From Opitutaceae bacterium (GTDB lineage Bacteria > Verrucomicrobiota > Verrucomicrobiia > Opitutales > Opitutaceae), in NCBI GenBank assembly GCA_016794785.1, contig JAEUHC010000019.1, positions 124,001 through 188,000 on the forward strand: 64,000 bases of DNA, read 5' to 3'. The stretch's first letter is position 1. Each line of letters opens with the position of its first letter. This document shows positions 9,363 to 18,017 of this stretch, in pieces. The notes under the pieces are model-generated. The model was given only the letters and a program-made list of their open reading frames with translations, ran no database searches and was not told the origin of the DNA. The translations under genes were made by a program, and so were the position numbers.

Positions 9363-10729
9363 GGGGAAACAGGATCGGCCCACGCGCCGCCGGCGCCGAA
9401 GAGCGCCTCGAGCGCCGGCTCCAGCGTCGCCGTGCGCACGGCGAGGTCCAGGACCGTGAAGCGGCGGCGGATATGTTGCGCGCGGAGGAAGCTCGCGCGC
9501 AGTCGCGCCCGTGTAAGCCCGATCGCCTCGGGCTCGGTGGGAGCACCGACCGCCTGCAGGCGGCGGCGCGCCTCGGCGAGCGGCAGGAGTTGCGCGGCCA
9601 GCCGGGCACGAGTGGCGGGCCAAATGGAGCGGAGCCGCCCCAACTGCGTGCGCAGGTCGTCGCGCGTGATGTGCTTGGCGGCGGTTTCCTTCAGTGCCGT
9701 GGCGAGGAAATCGTCGCCGGCAAACATCCGGTGGGTTGCCGTGTCGGCTTCGGCGGCGGTGGGCCAACCCTCGACGCAGCGCTCGATGTCGAGCTGATCG
9801 AAGGGCTGTGCGAGCAGCCACTCGTAGAGCGAGGTGACGGCGAGGGTGGCGAGGCCGACCTTGAAGCCATGTGCCGGGGCCTCACCTCGGTGGGTGTGGT
9901 GCTCCATGTCCCAAAGGTGACTGAACTGGTGCTCGGCGCCCGAGGCGGGGCGGCTGCTCTTCGTCCACTGCATCGCGAAGCCGCCGAGCATCAGCCCCTC
10001 GACGAGCAGCGTCATCGCCCGCGGTTCGCCGGCGCGCGCACCCGCGGGATCGGCGAGGGCTCCGCGCAGGCCGCCCTGCACGATCGTCCAGGCACGCGCA
10101 TCGATGGGCTCGGCGCCGAGCGCCTCGGCGAGAATCCAGTCGGCACCCGCCGTGATTTTCGCAAACAGATCCGCGTAGCCCGCGGCGGTCATTTCCGCCG
10201 GTGCACCCCGGATGAGATCGAGATCGGCCACCACGGCGCGCGGCGCGGGACAGTCGAAGGTTTGCTTGGCCCCGTTTGCCGTTATGGATGCGCCGAACGC
10301 CGTGTAGCCGTCCATCGACGCGGCGGTGGCGACGCAGAGATAGCCCTCGCGGCCCGTCCGGTGGGTGGCGAGCTTCACGAGATCGTTGACGGTGCCCGCG
10401 CCCACGGCGACTGGGATCGCGTCGTGGCGGCGCAGCGCGGCCTCGACCTGCTCGACGAAACGCAGCTCCGCGTAGAGCGCCGGATCATCGAGGATCAGGG
10501 CTCGCTCCAGGCCGATCCCGGCCACGGCGAGCGCCTGCTCCACGGTGCGGCCGGCGAGCGGCATCGTGTGTGCGTCCGCGATCACGAGGGCGCGGCGGCC
10601 GGGGAATTGCTCGCTAAAAATCCGCGCCGTTTCGCGCAGGGCTCCGGGGGCGACGAGCAGCGCGCGGGTTTCGCGCGCAGAGGTGAGGGCCTCGTCGAGG
10701 GTGAGTTTCTCAGGGGCGGTGCTCGTCAT
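9359..10729 (-). CDS. araM: sn-Glycerol-1-phosphate dehydrogenase (AraM-like)
   Basis: 456 residues from the ATG at 10729, which overlaps the stop of the small gene upstream. This is an iron-type alcohol dehydrogenase fold: nucleotide-binding GAGTVNDLVK about residue 125, ATAASMDGYTAFGASI about 150, and the metal-ligand region SGAEHQFSHLWDMEHH with a later HGFKVGLATL. These signatures are those of AraM/EgsA glycerol-1-phosphate dehydrogenases, which interconvert sn-glycerol-1-phosphate and dihydroxyacetone phosphate. In bacteria the gene occurs in arabinose operons (B. subtilis araM). Here it sits with a phosphate-ester transporter, a HAD phosphatase and a phosphodiesterase, which argues for a catabolic direction. 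The enzyme assignment is confident, the direction is inferred. Confidence 0.88.
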   Translation of the reverse strand: MTSTAPEKLTLDEALTSARETRALLVAPGALRETARIFSEQFPGRRALVIADAHTMPLAGRTVEQALAVAGIGLERALILDDPALYAELRFVEQVEAALRRHDAIPVAVGAGTVNDLVKLATHRTGREGYLCVATAASMDGYTAFGASITANGAKQTFDCPAPRAVVADLDLIRGAPAEMTAAGYADLFAKITAGADWILAEALGAEPIDARAWTIVQGGLRGALADPAGARAGEPRAMTLLVEGLMLGGFAMQWTKSSRPASGAEHQFSHLWDMEHHTHRGEAPAHGFKVGLATLAVTSLYEWLLAQPFDQLDIERCVEGWPTAAEADTATHRMFAGDDFLATALKETAAKHITRDDLRTQLGRLRSIWPATRARLAAQLLPLAEARRRLQAVGAPTEPEAIGLTRARLRASFLRAQHIRRRFTVLDLAVRTATLEPALEALFGAGGAWADPVSP

Positions 10730-10836
10730 CGTTTCGCGGTTCCGGACTTGGCTTGGTGCACTGCGTAGCAAGCTTCCTCGGCGAGGCTAGGGGAGAGAGC
10801 CATAAACGCGGCCCAGAACACGAACAGGCGTTTCAT
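10726..10836 (-). CDS. 36-residue secreted or membrane peptide, function unknown
   Basis: A 37-codon reading frame fills the gap between sorC and araM exactly. Its ATG (10836-10834) overlaps the sorC TGA as ATGA, and its TGA (10728-10726) overlaps the araM ATG as ATGA. The peptide begins MKRLFVFWAAFMALSPSLAE, a good Sec signal peptide with basic n-region, hydrophobic core and an Ala-containing cleavage region, followed by about 16 residues with one cysteine (EACYAVHQAKSG...) ending in KR. Double translational coupling and the signal-like start make chance unlikely. It could be an inner-membrane micropeptide that partners the transporter, or a coupling leader. I recognise no family. Confidence 0.6.
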   Translation of the reverse strand: MKRLFVFWAAFMALSPSLAEEACYAVHQAKSGTAKR

Positions 10837-11825
10837 GGTTTGGTTTTCTTCCTGGTGGATTTTGGTGAAGCAGGGGCGGCCGGCGTGGCGAGCAGCGCGA
10901 CGGCGCCGCTTTCGTCGATGACAAGGGACTTGAGCAGTCCACCCTTGATCGCGGCGAGAATCGCGGCGGTGCGGTCACTGCCGGACACGACGCCAATCAC
11001 CTGCGGGATGCGCCGGAGCTGCGCGACCTGCACCCCGATCACGCGATCGCTCCAGGCGGTGTCGCACTCGCGGCCGCGGGTGTCGATGAACCGGCCGCAA
11101 ATCTCGCCCACCGCGCCGGCGCGGGCAAGGTCACGCAGCATCGTGGCGTCGAGCACGCCGCGCTCGACGAAGACGGAGTTTTGCAGCGTCCCGAGTCCGA
11201 CGATGGCGACCTCCGCGCGCTCAAGGTGGGCATGGACGGAGCGCACCTGATCGAGCGCAAGCAAGGCGTCGCGCGTGCGCTTCTCCGGGATGAAAGCGGG
11301 CGTGTTGAGCGAGAGGAAGACCCCGCCGAGCCGCCGCGCCATCGCGCGGCCGATCTCCTGCGCATCGAAGGCGTTGACCGTCGAATCCACGCTGCCCATC
11401 GCCTGCACGACGGTGAGCGACTTGGTTTTCACCTGCGGCAACTGGTGGACCAGCTCGTGGATCGTGCGCCCGCCGGCCAGCGCGACGGTGGCCCGGGGGG
11501 GGACGAGGTCATTCACGGCGGCCGCCCCGAAATGGCCGACGGCCCGCCTCAGGTCGGCCGCGTCGTTGCCGGCGTCGGTGCGGATCACGATGGCGGTCTG
11601 AAGGCCGAACCGGCTGCGCAGCCGTTCCTCCAGCGCGTGGCGCCGCGGCTGGTAGTCGGCCACGGTGATCCGGACGATGCCGCGCTCGAGGGCCAGCGCG
11701 AGCATGCGCGAGACCTTGGCCTGCGAGACCTTGGCGAAGCGCGCGACCTCGCCCTGCCCGAGGCCGTCCACGTGGTAGAGGCGGGCGACGAGGCGAAGCC
11801 GGTCGTCTGAATAATCTTTCAGCAT
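10833..11825 (-). CDS. SorC-family transcriptional regulator
   Basis: 330 residues. The N-terminus holds a winged helix-turn-helix (residues about 8-55: LVARLYHVDGLGQGEVARFAKVSQAKVSRMLALA). The rest is the sugar-binding domain of the SorC/DeoR(B. subtilis)/CggR group (VALAGGRTIHELVHQLP, VQAMGSVDST, VGLGTLQNSVF, GVVSGSDRTAAILAAIKGGLL). These proteins normally bind a phosphorylated sugar or triose, which lets them monitor the pathway intermediate. It is the first gene of the minus-strand operon and is divergent from a TonB receptor gene, with a 78-bp AT-rich spacer carrying palindromes. It probably controls both transcripts and itself. Effector: possibly glycerol-1-phosphate or DHAP, by inference. 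Confidence 0.9.
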   Translation of the reverse strand: MLKDYSDDRLRLVARLYHVDGLGQGEVARFAKVSQAKVSRMLALALERGIVRITVADYQPRRHALEERLRSRFGLQTAIVIRTDAGNDAADLRRAVGHFGAAAVNDLVPPRATVALAGGRTIHELVHQLPQVKTKSLTVVQAMGSVDSTVNAFDAQEIGRAMARRLGGVFLSLNTPAFIPEKRTRDALLALDQVRSVHAHLERAEVAIVGLGTLQNSVFVERGVLDATMLRDLARAGAVGEICGRFIDTRGRECDTAWSDRVIGVQVAQLRRIPQVIGVVSGSDRTAAILAAIKGGLLKSLVIDESGAVALLATPAAPASPKSTRKKTKP

Positions 11826-11853
11826 GACAGGAGGGCGATGAAGGCCGTATCGA

Positions 11854-11884
11854 TATGAATTACAATTCTGAATATATATTCATA
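11854..11884. promoter_or_regulatory. Candidate SorC operator/promoter between divergent genes
   Basis: A strikingly AT-rich patch in GC-rich surroundings. It contains a perfect 14-bp palindrome TGAATATATATTCA (11869-11882), an adjacent dyad GAATTACAATTC (11857-11868), and an outer inverted repeat TATGAAT (11854-11860) / ATTCATA (11878-11884). TGAAT/ATTCA half-sites recall the palindromic operators of the SorC family. The patch lies 29 bp before the sorC start and 20 bp before the TonB receptor start, and its TATATT could serve as a -10 element for either direction. Confidence 0.6.
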
Positions 11885-11903
11885 ACGCAGCCACCTCATC
11901 CTC

Positions 11904-14867
11904 ATGACCCCTCCCCGCCGACTCCACCTGATCGCATTCTTCACGCTCGGCGGCCTTGCGGCGGTCTTGGCCTCCGCCCAGCCCGCCGCGACCGGCGCGA
12001 TCTCCGGGCGCGTCTTTCATGCGGCGACCGGCGCTTACGTTCGCAACGCCGAGGTGCGCGTCGAGGGCACGAACCTCGCCGCCTACACGGAGGACGCGGG
12101 CTTTTTCCGGCTCAGCGGCGTGCCTGCGGGCACCCTCACGCTCACGGTGAGCTACACCGGGGCGCCGAGCACCACGGCCACGCTCACCCTCGGCGCCGGC
12201 CAGACGGTGACGCGCGATTTCGAGCTCGCGGGGGCCGGCAAGGACAGCGTCGTGCAGCTCGGGGCCTTCGTGGTCGCCAGCGAGCGCGAGGGCAACGCCA
12301 AGGCGATCATGGATCAGCGGGCGGCGCTCAACGCCAAGAGCGTCGTCGCCACCGACAACTATGGCGATCTCACCATGGGGGATGTCGGCGAGTTCATGAA
12401 ATATCTGCCCGGCGTCGCGCTCGATTATCTTGAGGTCGACACCAACGCCGTCCGCATCGGCGGCCTCGATCCGAAATACGCGACCTTCACGCAGGACGGC
12501 AACCGCATGGCCGCGGGCAACCCGAGCTTCGGGGACGCCAGCCGCGCCAACACCTTTGAACAGATGTCGATCACCGGCATCGAATCCGTCGAGGTGAACA
12601 ACACCCTCACGGCCGCGATGGACGCCGATTCCGCCGCGGGTAACGTCAATCTCCGCAGCAAAAACGCCTTTGAGCGCAAGGGCCGCCAGATCGTTTACCA
12701 AGCCTACGCGATGGGCACCAGCGACGCGATCACGCTCGCGCGCAGCTATCTCCCCGACGACCGCAAACACCCCAAGGTCTTCCCCGCCGGCCAGCTCGGC
12801 TACGCGGATGTGTTTCTCGGCGGCACGCTCGGCATCGAGGCCAATGCCAGCTATAACAAGTCCTACATCTTCCAGGACCGCCACCAGCTCGAATATAACT
12901 ACACCAACCCCGATCGCCCCGTGATCACCGGCCTGATGTGGCGGCCCGGCCCGAAGGTCGCGACGCGCATCGCCGGCAACTTCAGCCTCGATTACAAGGT
13001 GTCGCCCGAGATCGTGTTTTCGCTCCGCAGCAGCTATTCGCACTACGACGTCGAGTTCTTCAACCAATACACGTGGCTGCGCGCCAACGTCGCGCAGATC
13101 ACGCCCGACTCCACGCTCACCAAGGTCACCGCGCTTGCGACCACCAACGCGAACACCCGTCTCGGCACCGAGTATTCGCACCGCCACAATTATCAGGACA
13201 CCTACACGGTCGGCCCCAAGCTGGAGTTCAAGCGCGACTCGCTCACGCTCACGCTCGGCGGGAGCTATTCCCGCTCGCTCACTTCCAACAAGGACCGCGA
13301 CGACGGTTTCTTCCGCAACACCAACAACCGCGTCACGCGCATGAGCTGGACCGCCGAGCGCAGCGGCACGGACCAAACCGCCTGGAACGTCCGCCAGCTT
13401 TCCGGCCGCGACTGGTCGCTGCCCGAGAGCTGGGGTCGTGACGATGCGTTCGCGAACAACATCCTGAGCAACGCCAACCGGGGCAAAGCGCAGAATTTCT
13501 CCGGCTACCTCAAGGCCATCCAAAATCTTCGCGTGCTCGAGCTGCCCGTCGAGCTGAAGGCCGGCCTCACCACGCGCCTCTCCACGCACGCGCTCACGCA
13601 GGGCGATCAACAGTGGACCTATGTCGGTCCCACCGGGGTCGCCGCCGGCCAGCTCAGCTCGCCGGTGCTCGCCACGCAGCGTTACCGCTTCGATCCGCAC
13701 ATGGGCGGCAATATCATCAACCTCGGGTGGCGCGCCGACGACACCTACGGGATGTATCGGCTTTTCCAAGCGCACCCCGAATATTTCCTGCCCAACACCG
13801 TCACCAACTTCACCAACACCCTCATCGGTGCGCGCGCCGTGAAGGAGCAGGTCGATGCGGCTTACGTCGAGGGCAACACCCGCTGGGGCGGTCTCCGGCT
13901 CAACGGCGGCCTCCGCTACGAGCGCACGCGGACGGTCGGCCGCATCTGGGATCCGCGGCCCGACGCCGTCGTGCGCGCCGCCGGCTACACGGCCGGCACG
14001 ATTCCCTTCGTCCTCTACAAATATCGCAACGGCGAGCGCTCATCGCGCTATGGCGACTACGACAACCTGTTCCTCAGCGGCGGCGCGAAGTATTCCTTCA
14101 CCCGCAACCTCGTCGGCCAGCTCTCCTCGAGCGAATCGATCCTGCGGCCCAACTACGACAACCTCGCGGGCATCACTTCCATCGACGACACGAACCAGAT
14201 CGTCACCGTGCCTAATCCCGGTTTGAAACCCGAACTTTCGCGGAAAACGTTCGCGAGTCTGCAGTATTACTTCGAGCCCGCGGGCATGATCGGGATCTCC
14301 GCTTACCGGCTCGATGTGAAAAATCAGCTCTCGGCGCGCAGCCGCGTGAGCGCCGAGCAGGCCGGCTTTGCCAACGAGCCTGAGTATGCGAGCTACTCGT
14401 TTCTCTCTTACGTCAATGGCTCGGGCAGCCAGCACACCAACGGTGTGAGCGCGGAATACAACCAGCAGATGACGTTTCTCCCCGGCGCCCTCAAAGGCCT
14501 GAGCGTCTTCGGCTCCGTCACGCGCACGATCGCCGACCGCCAGCAGCTCCGCCTCGCGCCCAAATCGGCCAACGGCGGCGTTCGCTATCGTTACGGCCCG
14601 CTCAACCTGCAGGTCCGCAGCACCTGGCAGTCGGCGCGCCTCATCTCGATCAGCTCCAATGCGGTCAACGGCCTCGTATGGGCCAAGGAGCGCACCCTCG
14701 TGGACCTCAGCGGTGGATACAAACTCACAAAGCGCCTCGAGCTCATGCTCAGCGTGCGCAACATCTTCAACGCCCCCGCCGAGCAATACTCCAACGTCCC
14801 TGGTCGCCTGCAGCTCTTCGATGTCTATGGCTCGCTCTGGAATTTCGGCGTGAAGGGGACGTTCTGA
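11904..14867 (+). CDS. TonB-dependent receptor with N-terminal carboxypeptidase-regulatory-like domain
   Basis: 987 residues. The signal peptide (LIAFFTLGGLAAVLASAQ) is followed by a beta-sandwich regulatory-like domain (about residues 27-110: GAISGRVFHAATGAYVRNAE ... SGVPAGTLTLTVSY), a plug (about 125-260: DVGEFMKYLPGVALD, SITGIESVEVNN, DADSAAGNVNLRSKNAFERK), and a long barrel ending in NFGVKGTF with the C-terminal phenylalanine usual for outer-membrane barrels. The TonB box is not obvious. It is divergent from the sorC-araM operon and shares its control region, so it probably imports the substrate of that operon, for example a glycerophospho-compound. No SusD partner is present. Confidence 0.9.
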   Translation: MTPPRRLHLIAFFTLGGLAAVLASAQPAATGAISGRVFHAATGAYVRNAEVRVEGTNLAAYTEDAGFFRLSGVPAGTLTLTVSYTGAPSTTATLTLGAGQTVTRDFELAGAGKDSVVQLGAFVVASEREGNAKAIMDQRAALNAKSVVATDNYGDLTMGDVGEFMKYLPGVALDYLEVDTNAVRIGGLDPKYATFTQDGNRMAAGNPSFGDASRANTFEQMSITGIESVEVNNTLTAAMDADSAAGNVNLRSKNAFERKGRQIVYQAYAMGTSDAITLARSYLPDDRKHPKVFPAGQLGYADVFLGGTLGIEANASYNKSYIFQDRHQLEYNYTNPDRPVITGLMWRPGPKVATRIAGNFSLDYKVSPEIVFSLRSSYSHYDVEFFNQYTWLRANVAQITPDSTLTKVTALATTNANTRLGTEYSHRHNYQDTYTVGPKLEFKRDSLTLTLGGSYSRSLTSNKDRDDGFFRNTNNRVTRMSWTAERSGTDQTAWNVRQLSGRDWSLPESWGRDDAFANNILSNANRGKAQNFSGYLKAIQNLRVLELPVELKAGLTTRLSTHALTQGDQQWTYVGPTGVAAGQLSSPVLATQRYRFDPHMGGNIINLGWRADDTYGMYRLFQAHPEYFLPNTVTNFTNTLIGARAVKEQVDAAYVEGNTRWGGLRLNGGLRYERTRTVGRIWDPRPDAVVRAAGYTAGTIPFVLYKYRNGERSSRYGDYDNLFLSGGAKYSFTRNLVGQLSSSESILRPNYDNLAGITSIDDTNQIVTVPNPGLKPELSRKTFASLQYYFEPAGMIGISAYRLDVKNQLSARSRVSAEQAGFANEPEYASYSFLSYVNGSGSQHTNGVSAEYNQQMTFLPGALKGLSVFGSVTRTIADRQQLRLAPKSANGGVRYRYGPLNLQVRSTWQSARLISISSNAVNGLVWAKERTLVDLSGGYKLTKRLELMLSVRNIFNAPAEQYSNVPGRLQLFDVYGSLWNFGVKGTF

Positions 14868-14882
14868 CCCCGCGCCCGCCTC

Positions 14883-15617
14883 TCAACCGAGGCCTGCGCG
14901 ATAGACGACCGGCGTCACACCGGTGGCGGCCTTGAAGTGCCGCGTAAACGAGCTGTGGTCATAGAAGCCGCACGCCGCGGCGATGGCCGCCACGCGTTCG
15001 TCGGTCTCGCGCAGGCGTCGCGTCGCCTCCTGCAGTCGCGTCTGGATGATGAGCTGGCCGGGCGTGAGGTGGAAGATGCGCTTCACCACCCGGGCGAATC
15101 GCTCCGGCGGCAGGCCCGCGCGCGCGGCGAGGCGCGCGGGAGAGAGCGGTTCGGCGAAGTTTTCCTGCAAGAACGCGATCGCCCCCGCCACCTCGGGCGG
15201 GATGAGGCCGGCCGCGCCCGGGGCCGCCAAATCCCGCGAGAGGCCGGCGAGGCCCGCCACGCGGCCGTCCGCTCCGCGCAGCGGAATCTTGCTGGTGAGA
15301 CACCAGCCGGGGCGCCGGTCGGGATAGAGGTGCAGCTCCAGTTTCTCCAGCAGCGGACGCCCCGTCGTGAGCACCTCCCGATCCTGCGCGGCATAAGCCG
15401 CCGCGAGATCTGCCGGGAAAAAATCCGCGACGGTGCGGCCGACGAGCTCGGCCTTGGTCTGTCGGCCGCAGCGGGTGACGAGCGTGAGGTTCACGACCAC
15501 GTAGCGTCCGCCCGCGTCCTTCACGAAGAAGACCACATCCGGCACCAGATCAAAGAGCGACTCGGCGGCGTGCGCGTCGGCGAGCTTGGCGAGGGGATGG
15601 GGGAGGGCGGGTCGCAC
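14883..15617 (-). CDS. AraC-family transcriptional regulator with N-terminal PAS domain
   Basis: The start is uncertain: no ATG fits, and GTG 15617 (244 residues) or TTG 15662 (259 residues) are the candidates. A PAS domain covers about residues 15-130 (AAESLFDLVPDVVFFVKDAG, VGRTVADFFPADLAAAYAAQ, PLRGADGRVAGLAGLSRDL). The C-terminal 100 residues are an AraC double helix-turn-helix (LQENFAEPLSPARLAARAGL ... HFKAATGVTPVVYR). PAS-AraC regulators of this size are common in verrucomicrobia. It is divergent from the prolyl peptidase and hydroxyproline genes and may control them. The signal is unknown; the PAS pocket could bind a small molecule or receive input from a partner. Confidence 0.8.
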   Translation of the reverse strand: MRPALPHPLAKLADAHAAESLFDLVPDVVFFVKDAGGRYVVVNLTLVTRCGRQTKAELVGRTVADFFPADLAAAYAAQDREVLTTGRPLLEKLELHLYPDRRPGWCLTSKIPLRGADGRVAGLAGLSRDLAAPGAAGLIPPEVAGAIAFLQENFAEPLSPARLAARAGLPPERFARVVKRIFHLTPGQLIIQTRLQEATRRLRETDERVAAIAAACGFYDHSSFTRHFKAATGVTPVVYRAGLG

Positions 15618-15792
15618 GGCGGCTGGTGCGCAACCGATGCCAAACCGCCCGATCCGGTGCAAGACGCCCGTGCTATGCTCGGCGCGTGGTAGATCCTCGG
15701 GCAAGCGCACTTCGTCTATTTTTCCAGGTGCCAGCCGGCCGGGCGTGCGCTTGGCTGTGCCCGTGATGCCCCGTCGCCCCCGCTTTGCCCCC

Positions 15793-17979
15793 ATGCGCTG
15801 GATCGTCTGCCTCGTTTTCACGGTTGCCGCTGTCGCGGGGGCCGAGGTGCCCAAGCTCCATCGCGGCCCCGTCGAGCCGCACTGGATCGGGCAGTCTTCG
15901 CGCTTCTGGTATCGCAACGACCTGCCCGCCGGCGCGGAGGAATTCTGGATCGTCGATGCGGTGCGCGGCGTGCGCATGCCGGCCTTTGATCAGGCGCGGG
16001 CGACGGCCGTCATCGCGGAGGCCAGCCTCGGCGCGGTGTCGCGCTCCACGCTGGGGGCCGACGCAAAGACGCTGCGCTTCCGCGCCGACAACCGCGCGTG
16101 GGTGCTCAACCTCGAAACCTACACGCTCGCCGCCGAGCCCGCCGCGCCTGAAAAACCGCCGGCGCCGGCCGGCGAGGATGACGCCCGCGCCCGCCGCGCG
16201 CGTTCGCCCGACGGCAAGTGGGAGGCCTTCGCGCGCGACGACAACCTCTGGCTGCGCGAGGTCGGCACGCGGCGCGAGCAGCGGCTCTCGGTCGATGGCA
16301 GCCCGGGCCACACGTTTCGCCGCGACGCCACACGCGCGCGCATGGTGAACATGCAATACGACCGGGCCGACTACCCGGCCCATGAGCCCGATGTGCGCTG
16401 GTCGCCGGATTCCAAGCGCCTCGTCGCGCTCCAGACCCGCATCGTCCCCGAGCGCCGCGTGACCATCGTTGAGTCGAGCCCCGCCGATCAGCTCCAGCCG
16501 CGCGCGCAATCCTATCCCTACCTCAAGCCCGGCGACGAGCTGCCGGTCGGCCGCCCGCGGCTCTTCGACGTGGCGACGGCCCGCGAGCTGCCCATCGATC
16601 TGGCCGGGATGGGGCAGGCGTGGAGTTTCGAGCCCGTGCGCTGGGCGGCGGATTCGTCGCGGTTCACGTTTCTCTTCAACCAGCGTGGCCACCAGCTGCT
16701 GCAACTGTGCGCCGTCGAGGCGGCCACCGGCGCGCTGCGCATCGTCGCCGAAGAACGCAGCGCGACCTTTGTCCACTACTCGCGCAGCGGTCGCTTCACG
16801 GAACACCTCGATGCAACCGACGAGGTGATCGCCGCGAGCGAGCGCGACGGCTGGCTGCATCTGTGGCTCTTCAACGCGCACGCCGGCGGCGTGAAGAATC
16901 CGATCACGCGCGGCGAGTGGGTCGTCCGCGGCATCGAGCACGTGGACAAGCGCAGCCGCGTGGTGTGGTTCCGCGCCGCCGGGGCCAGCGGCCTCGACGA
17001 TCCCTACTACGAGCAGCTCTGCCGTGCGCATCTCGACGGCTCGGGTTTCAAGATCCTCACGCCCGAGCCCGGCATGCACACGGTCAGGTTTTCTCCGGAC
17101 AAAAAATTCTTCGTCGATACCTGGTCGCGGGTTGATGCGCCGCCCGTCTCGGTGCTGCGCCGCACCGACGATGGCGCGATTGTGCTCGAGCTGGAAAAGG
17201 CCGATGCCAGCGCACTCCTCGTCGCGCGCGGCCGCTGGCCGGAGCGCTTCGTCGCCAAGGGCCGCGACGGCGCGACGGACATCTTCGGGATCATCCACCG
17301 ACCGCGTAATTTCGATCCGGCGAAAAAATATCCCGTCGTGGAACGCATCTACGCCGGGCCGCACGGCTATTTCACGCCCAAGGCCTTTGGCGCGCACGAT
17401 CCGCTCGTCGAGCGCGGCTTCATCGTCGTGCAGCTCGACGGCATGGGCACCACGGGCCGCAGTAAGGCCTTTCACGACGTCGCCTGGCGCAACCTCGCCG
17501 ACGCCGGCTTCCCCGATCGTATCGCTTGGCTGAAGGCCGCGGCCGCGAAATACCCGGAGATAGATCTCTCTCGCGTCGGCATCTACGGCACGAGCGCGGG
17601 CGGGCAGAGCGCGCTCGGCGCGCTGCTGTTTCACGGCGATTTCTACCGCGCCGCCGCGAGCGACTGCGGGTGCCACGACAACCGCATGGACAAGATTTGG
17701 TGGAATGAGCAGTGGATGGGCTGGCCTGTCGGCCCGCACTACGCCGAGAACTCCAACGTGACGCACGCGGCGCGGCTCCGCGGCCGGCTGCTCTTGGCCG
17801 TCGGCGAACTCGATCGCAATGTCGATCCGGCGAGCACCTACCAAGTGGCCGATGCGCTGATCAAAGCGGGCAAGGATTTCGACTACCTCGTGATGCCCGG
17901 CGCCGGGCACGGCGTCTTCCGCACGCCCTATGGCCGTCGACGCATGGAGGAGTTTTTTGTGAACGCGCTCAAACCCTGA
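15793..17979 (+). CDS. Secreted S9-family prolyl peptidase (dipeptidyl-peptidase IV-like)
   Basis: 728 residues from the ATG at 15793, which starts a signal peptide (MRWIVCLVFTVAAVAGAE); an ATG nine codons earlier is also possible. The N-terminal part is a beta-propeller (WSPDSKRLVALQTR, WAADSSRFTFLFNQ, VRFSPDKKFFVD). The C-terminal alpha/beta-hydrolase domain has the full S9 triad: Ser601 in GTSAGGQ, Asp674 in GELDRNVDP and His706 in GAGHGVF. Family members release X-Pro (or X-hydroxyproline) dipeptides or cleave oligopeptides. The enzyme lies directly upstream of a hydroxyproline-degradation cluster, so collagen-like or plant cell-wall peptides are plausible substrates; that link is inferred. 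Confidence 0.88.
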   Translation: MRWIVCLVFTVAAVAGAEVPKLHRGPVEPHWIGQSSRFWYRNDLPAGAEEFWIVDAVRGVRMPAFDQARATAVIAEASLGAVSRSTLGADAKTLRFRADNRAWVLNLETYTLAAEPAAPEKPPAPAGEDDARARRARSPDGKWEAFARDDNLWLREVGTRREQRLSVDGSPGHTFRRDATRARMVNMQYDRADYPAHEPDVRWSPDSKRLVALQTRIVPERRVTIVESSPADQLQPRAQSYPYLKPGDELPVGRPRLFDVATARELPIDLAGMGQAWSFEPVRWAADSSRFTFLFNQRGHQLLQLCAVEAATGALRIVAEERSATFVHYSRSGRFTEHLDATDEVIAASERDGWLHLWLFNAHAGGVKNPITRGEWVVRGIEHVDKRSRVVWFRAAGASGLDDPYYEQLCRAHLDGSGFKILTPEPGMHTVRFSPDKKFFVDTWSRVDAPPVSVLRRTDDGAIVLELEKADASALLVARGRWPERFVAKGRDGATDIFGIIHRPRNFDPAKKYPVVERIYAGPHGYFTPKAFGAHDPLVERGFIVVQLDGMGTTGRSKAFHDVAWRNLADAGFPDRIAWLKAAAAKYPEIDLSRVGIYGTSAGGQSALGALLFHGDFYRAAASDCGCHDNRMDKIWWNEQWMGWPVGPHYAENSNVTHAARLRGRLLLAVGELDRNVDPASTYQVADALIKAGKDFDYLVMPGAGHGVFRTPYGRRRMEEFFVNALKP

Positions 17980-18017
17980 CGACGCCATGCATCCATTCAG
18001 AAATCGAGCGCGTGCAG

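Noticed and set aside
8094..10768. Long plus-strand frames opposite the transporter and araM genes
   Set aside because: Their translations are Arg/Gly/Glu-rich without motifs, while the minus strand encodes well-conserved enzymes with overlapping starts and stops.
11829..11858. AGGAGG followed by a six-codon frame (MKAVSI, stop) upstream of the TonB receptor
   Set aside because: The spacing is only about three bases and the frame is very short; it overlaps the candidate operator. A leader peptide cannot be excluded but is not supported.
14868..14900. GCCTC/GAGGC stem after the second TonB receptor as a terminator
   Set aside because: A five-pair stem without a T-run in a convergent 15-bp gap is too weak.
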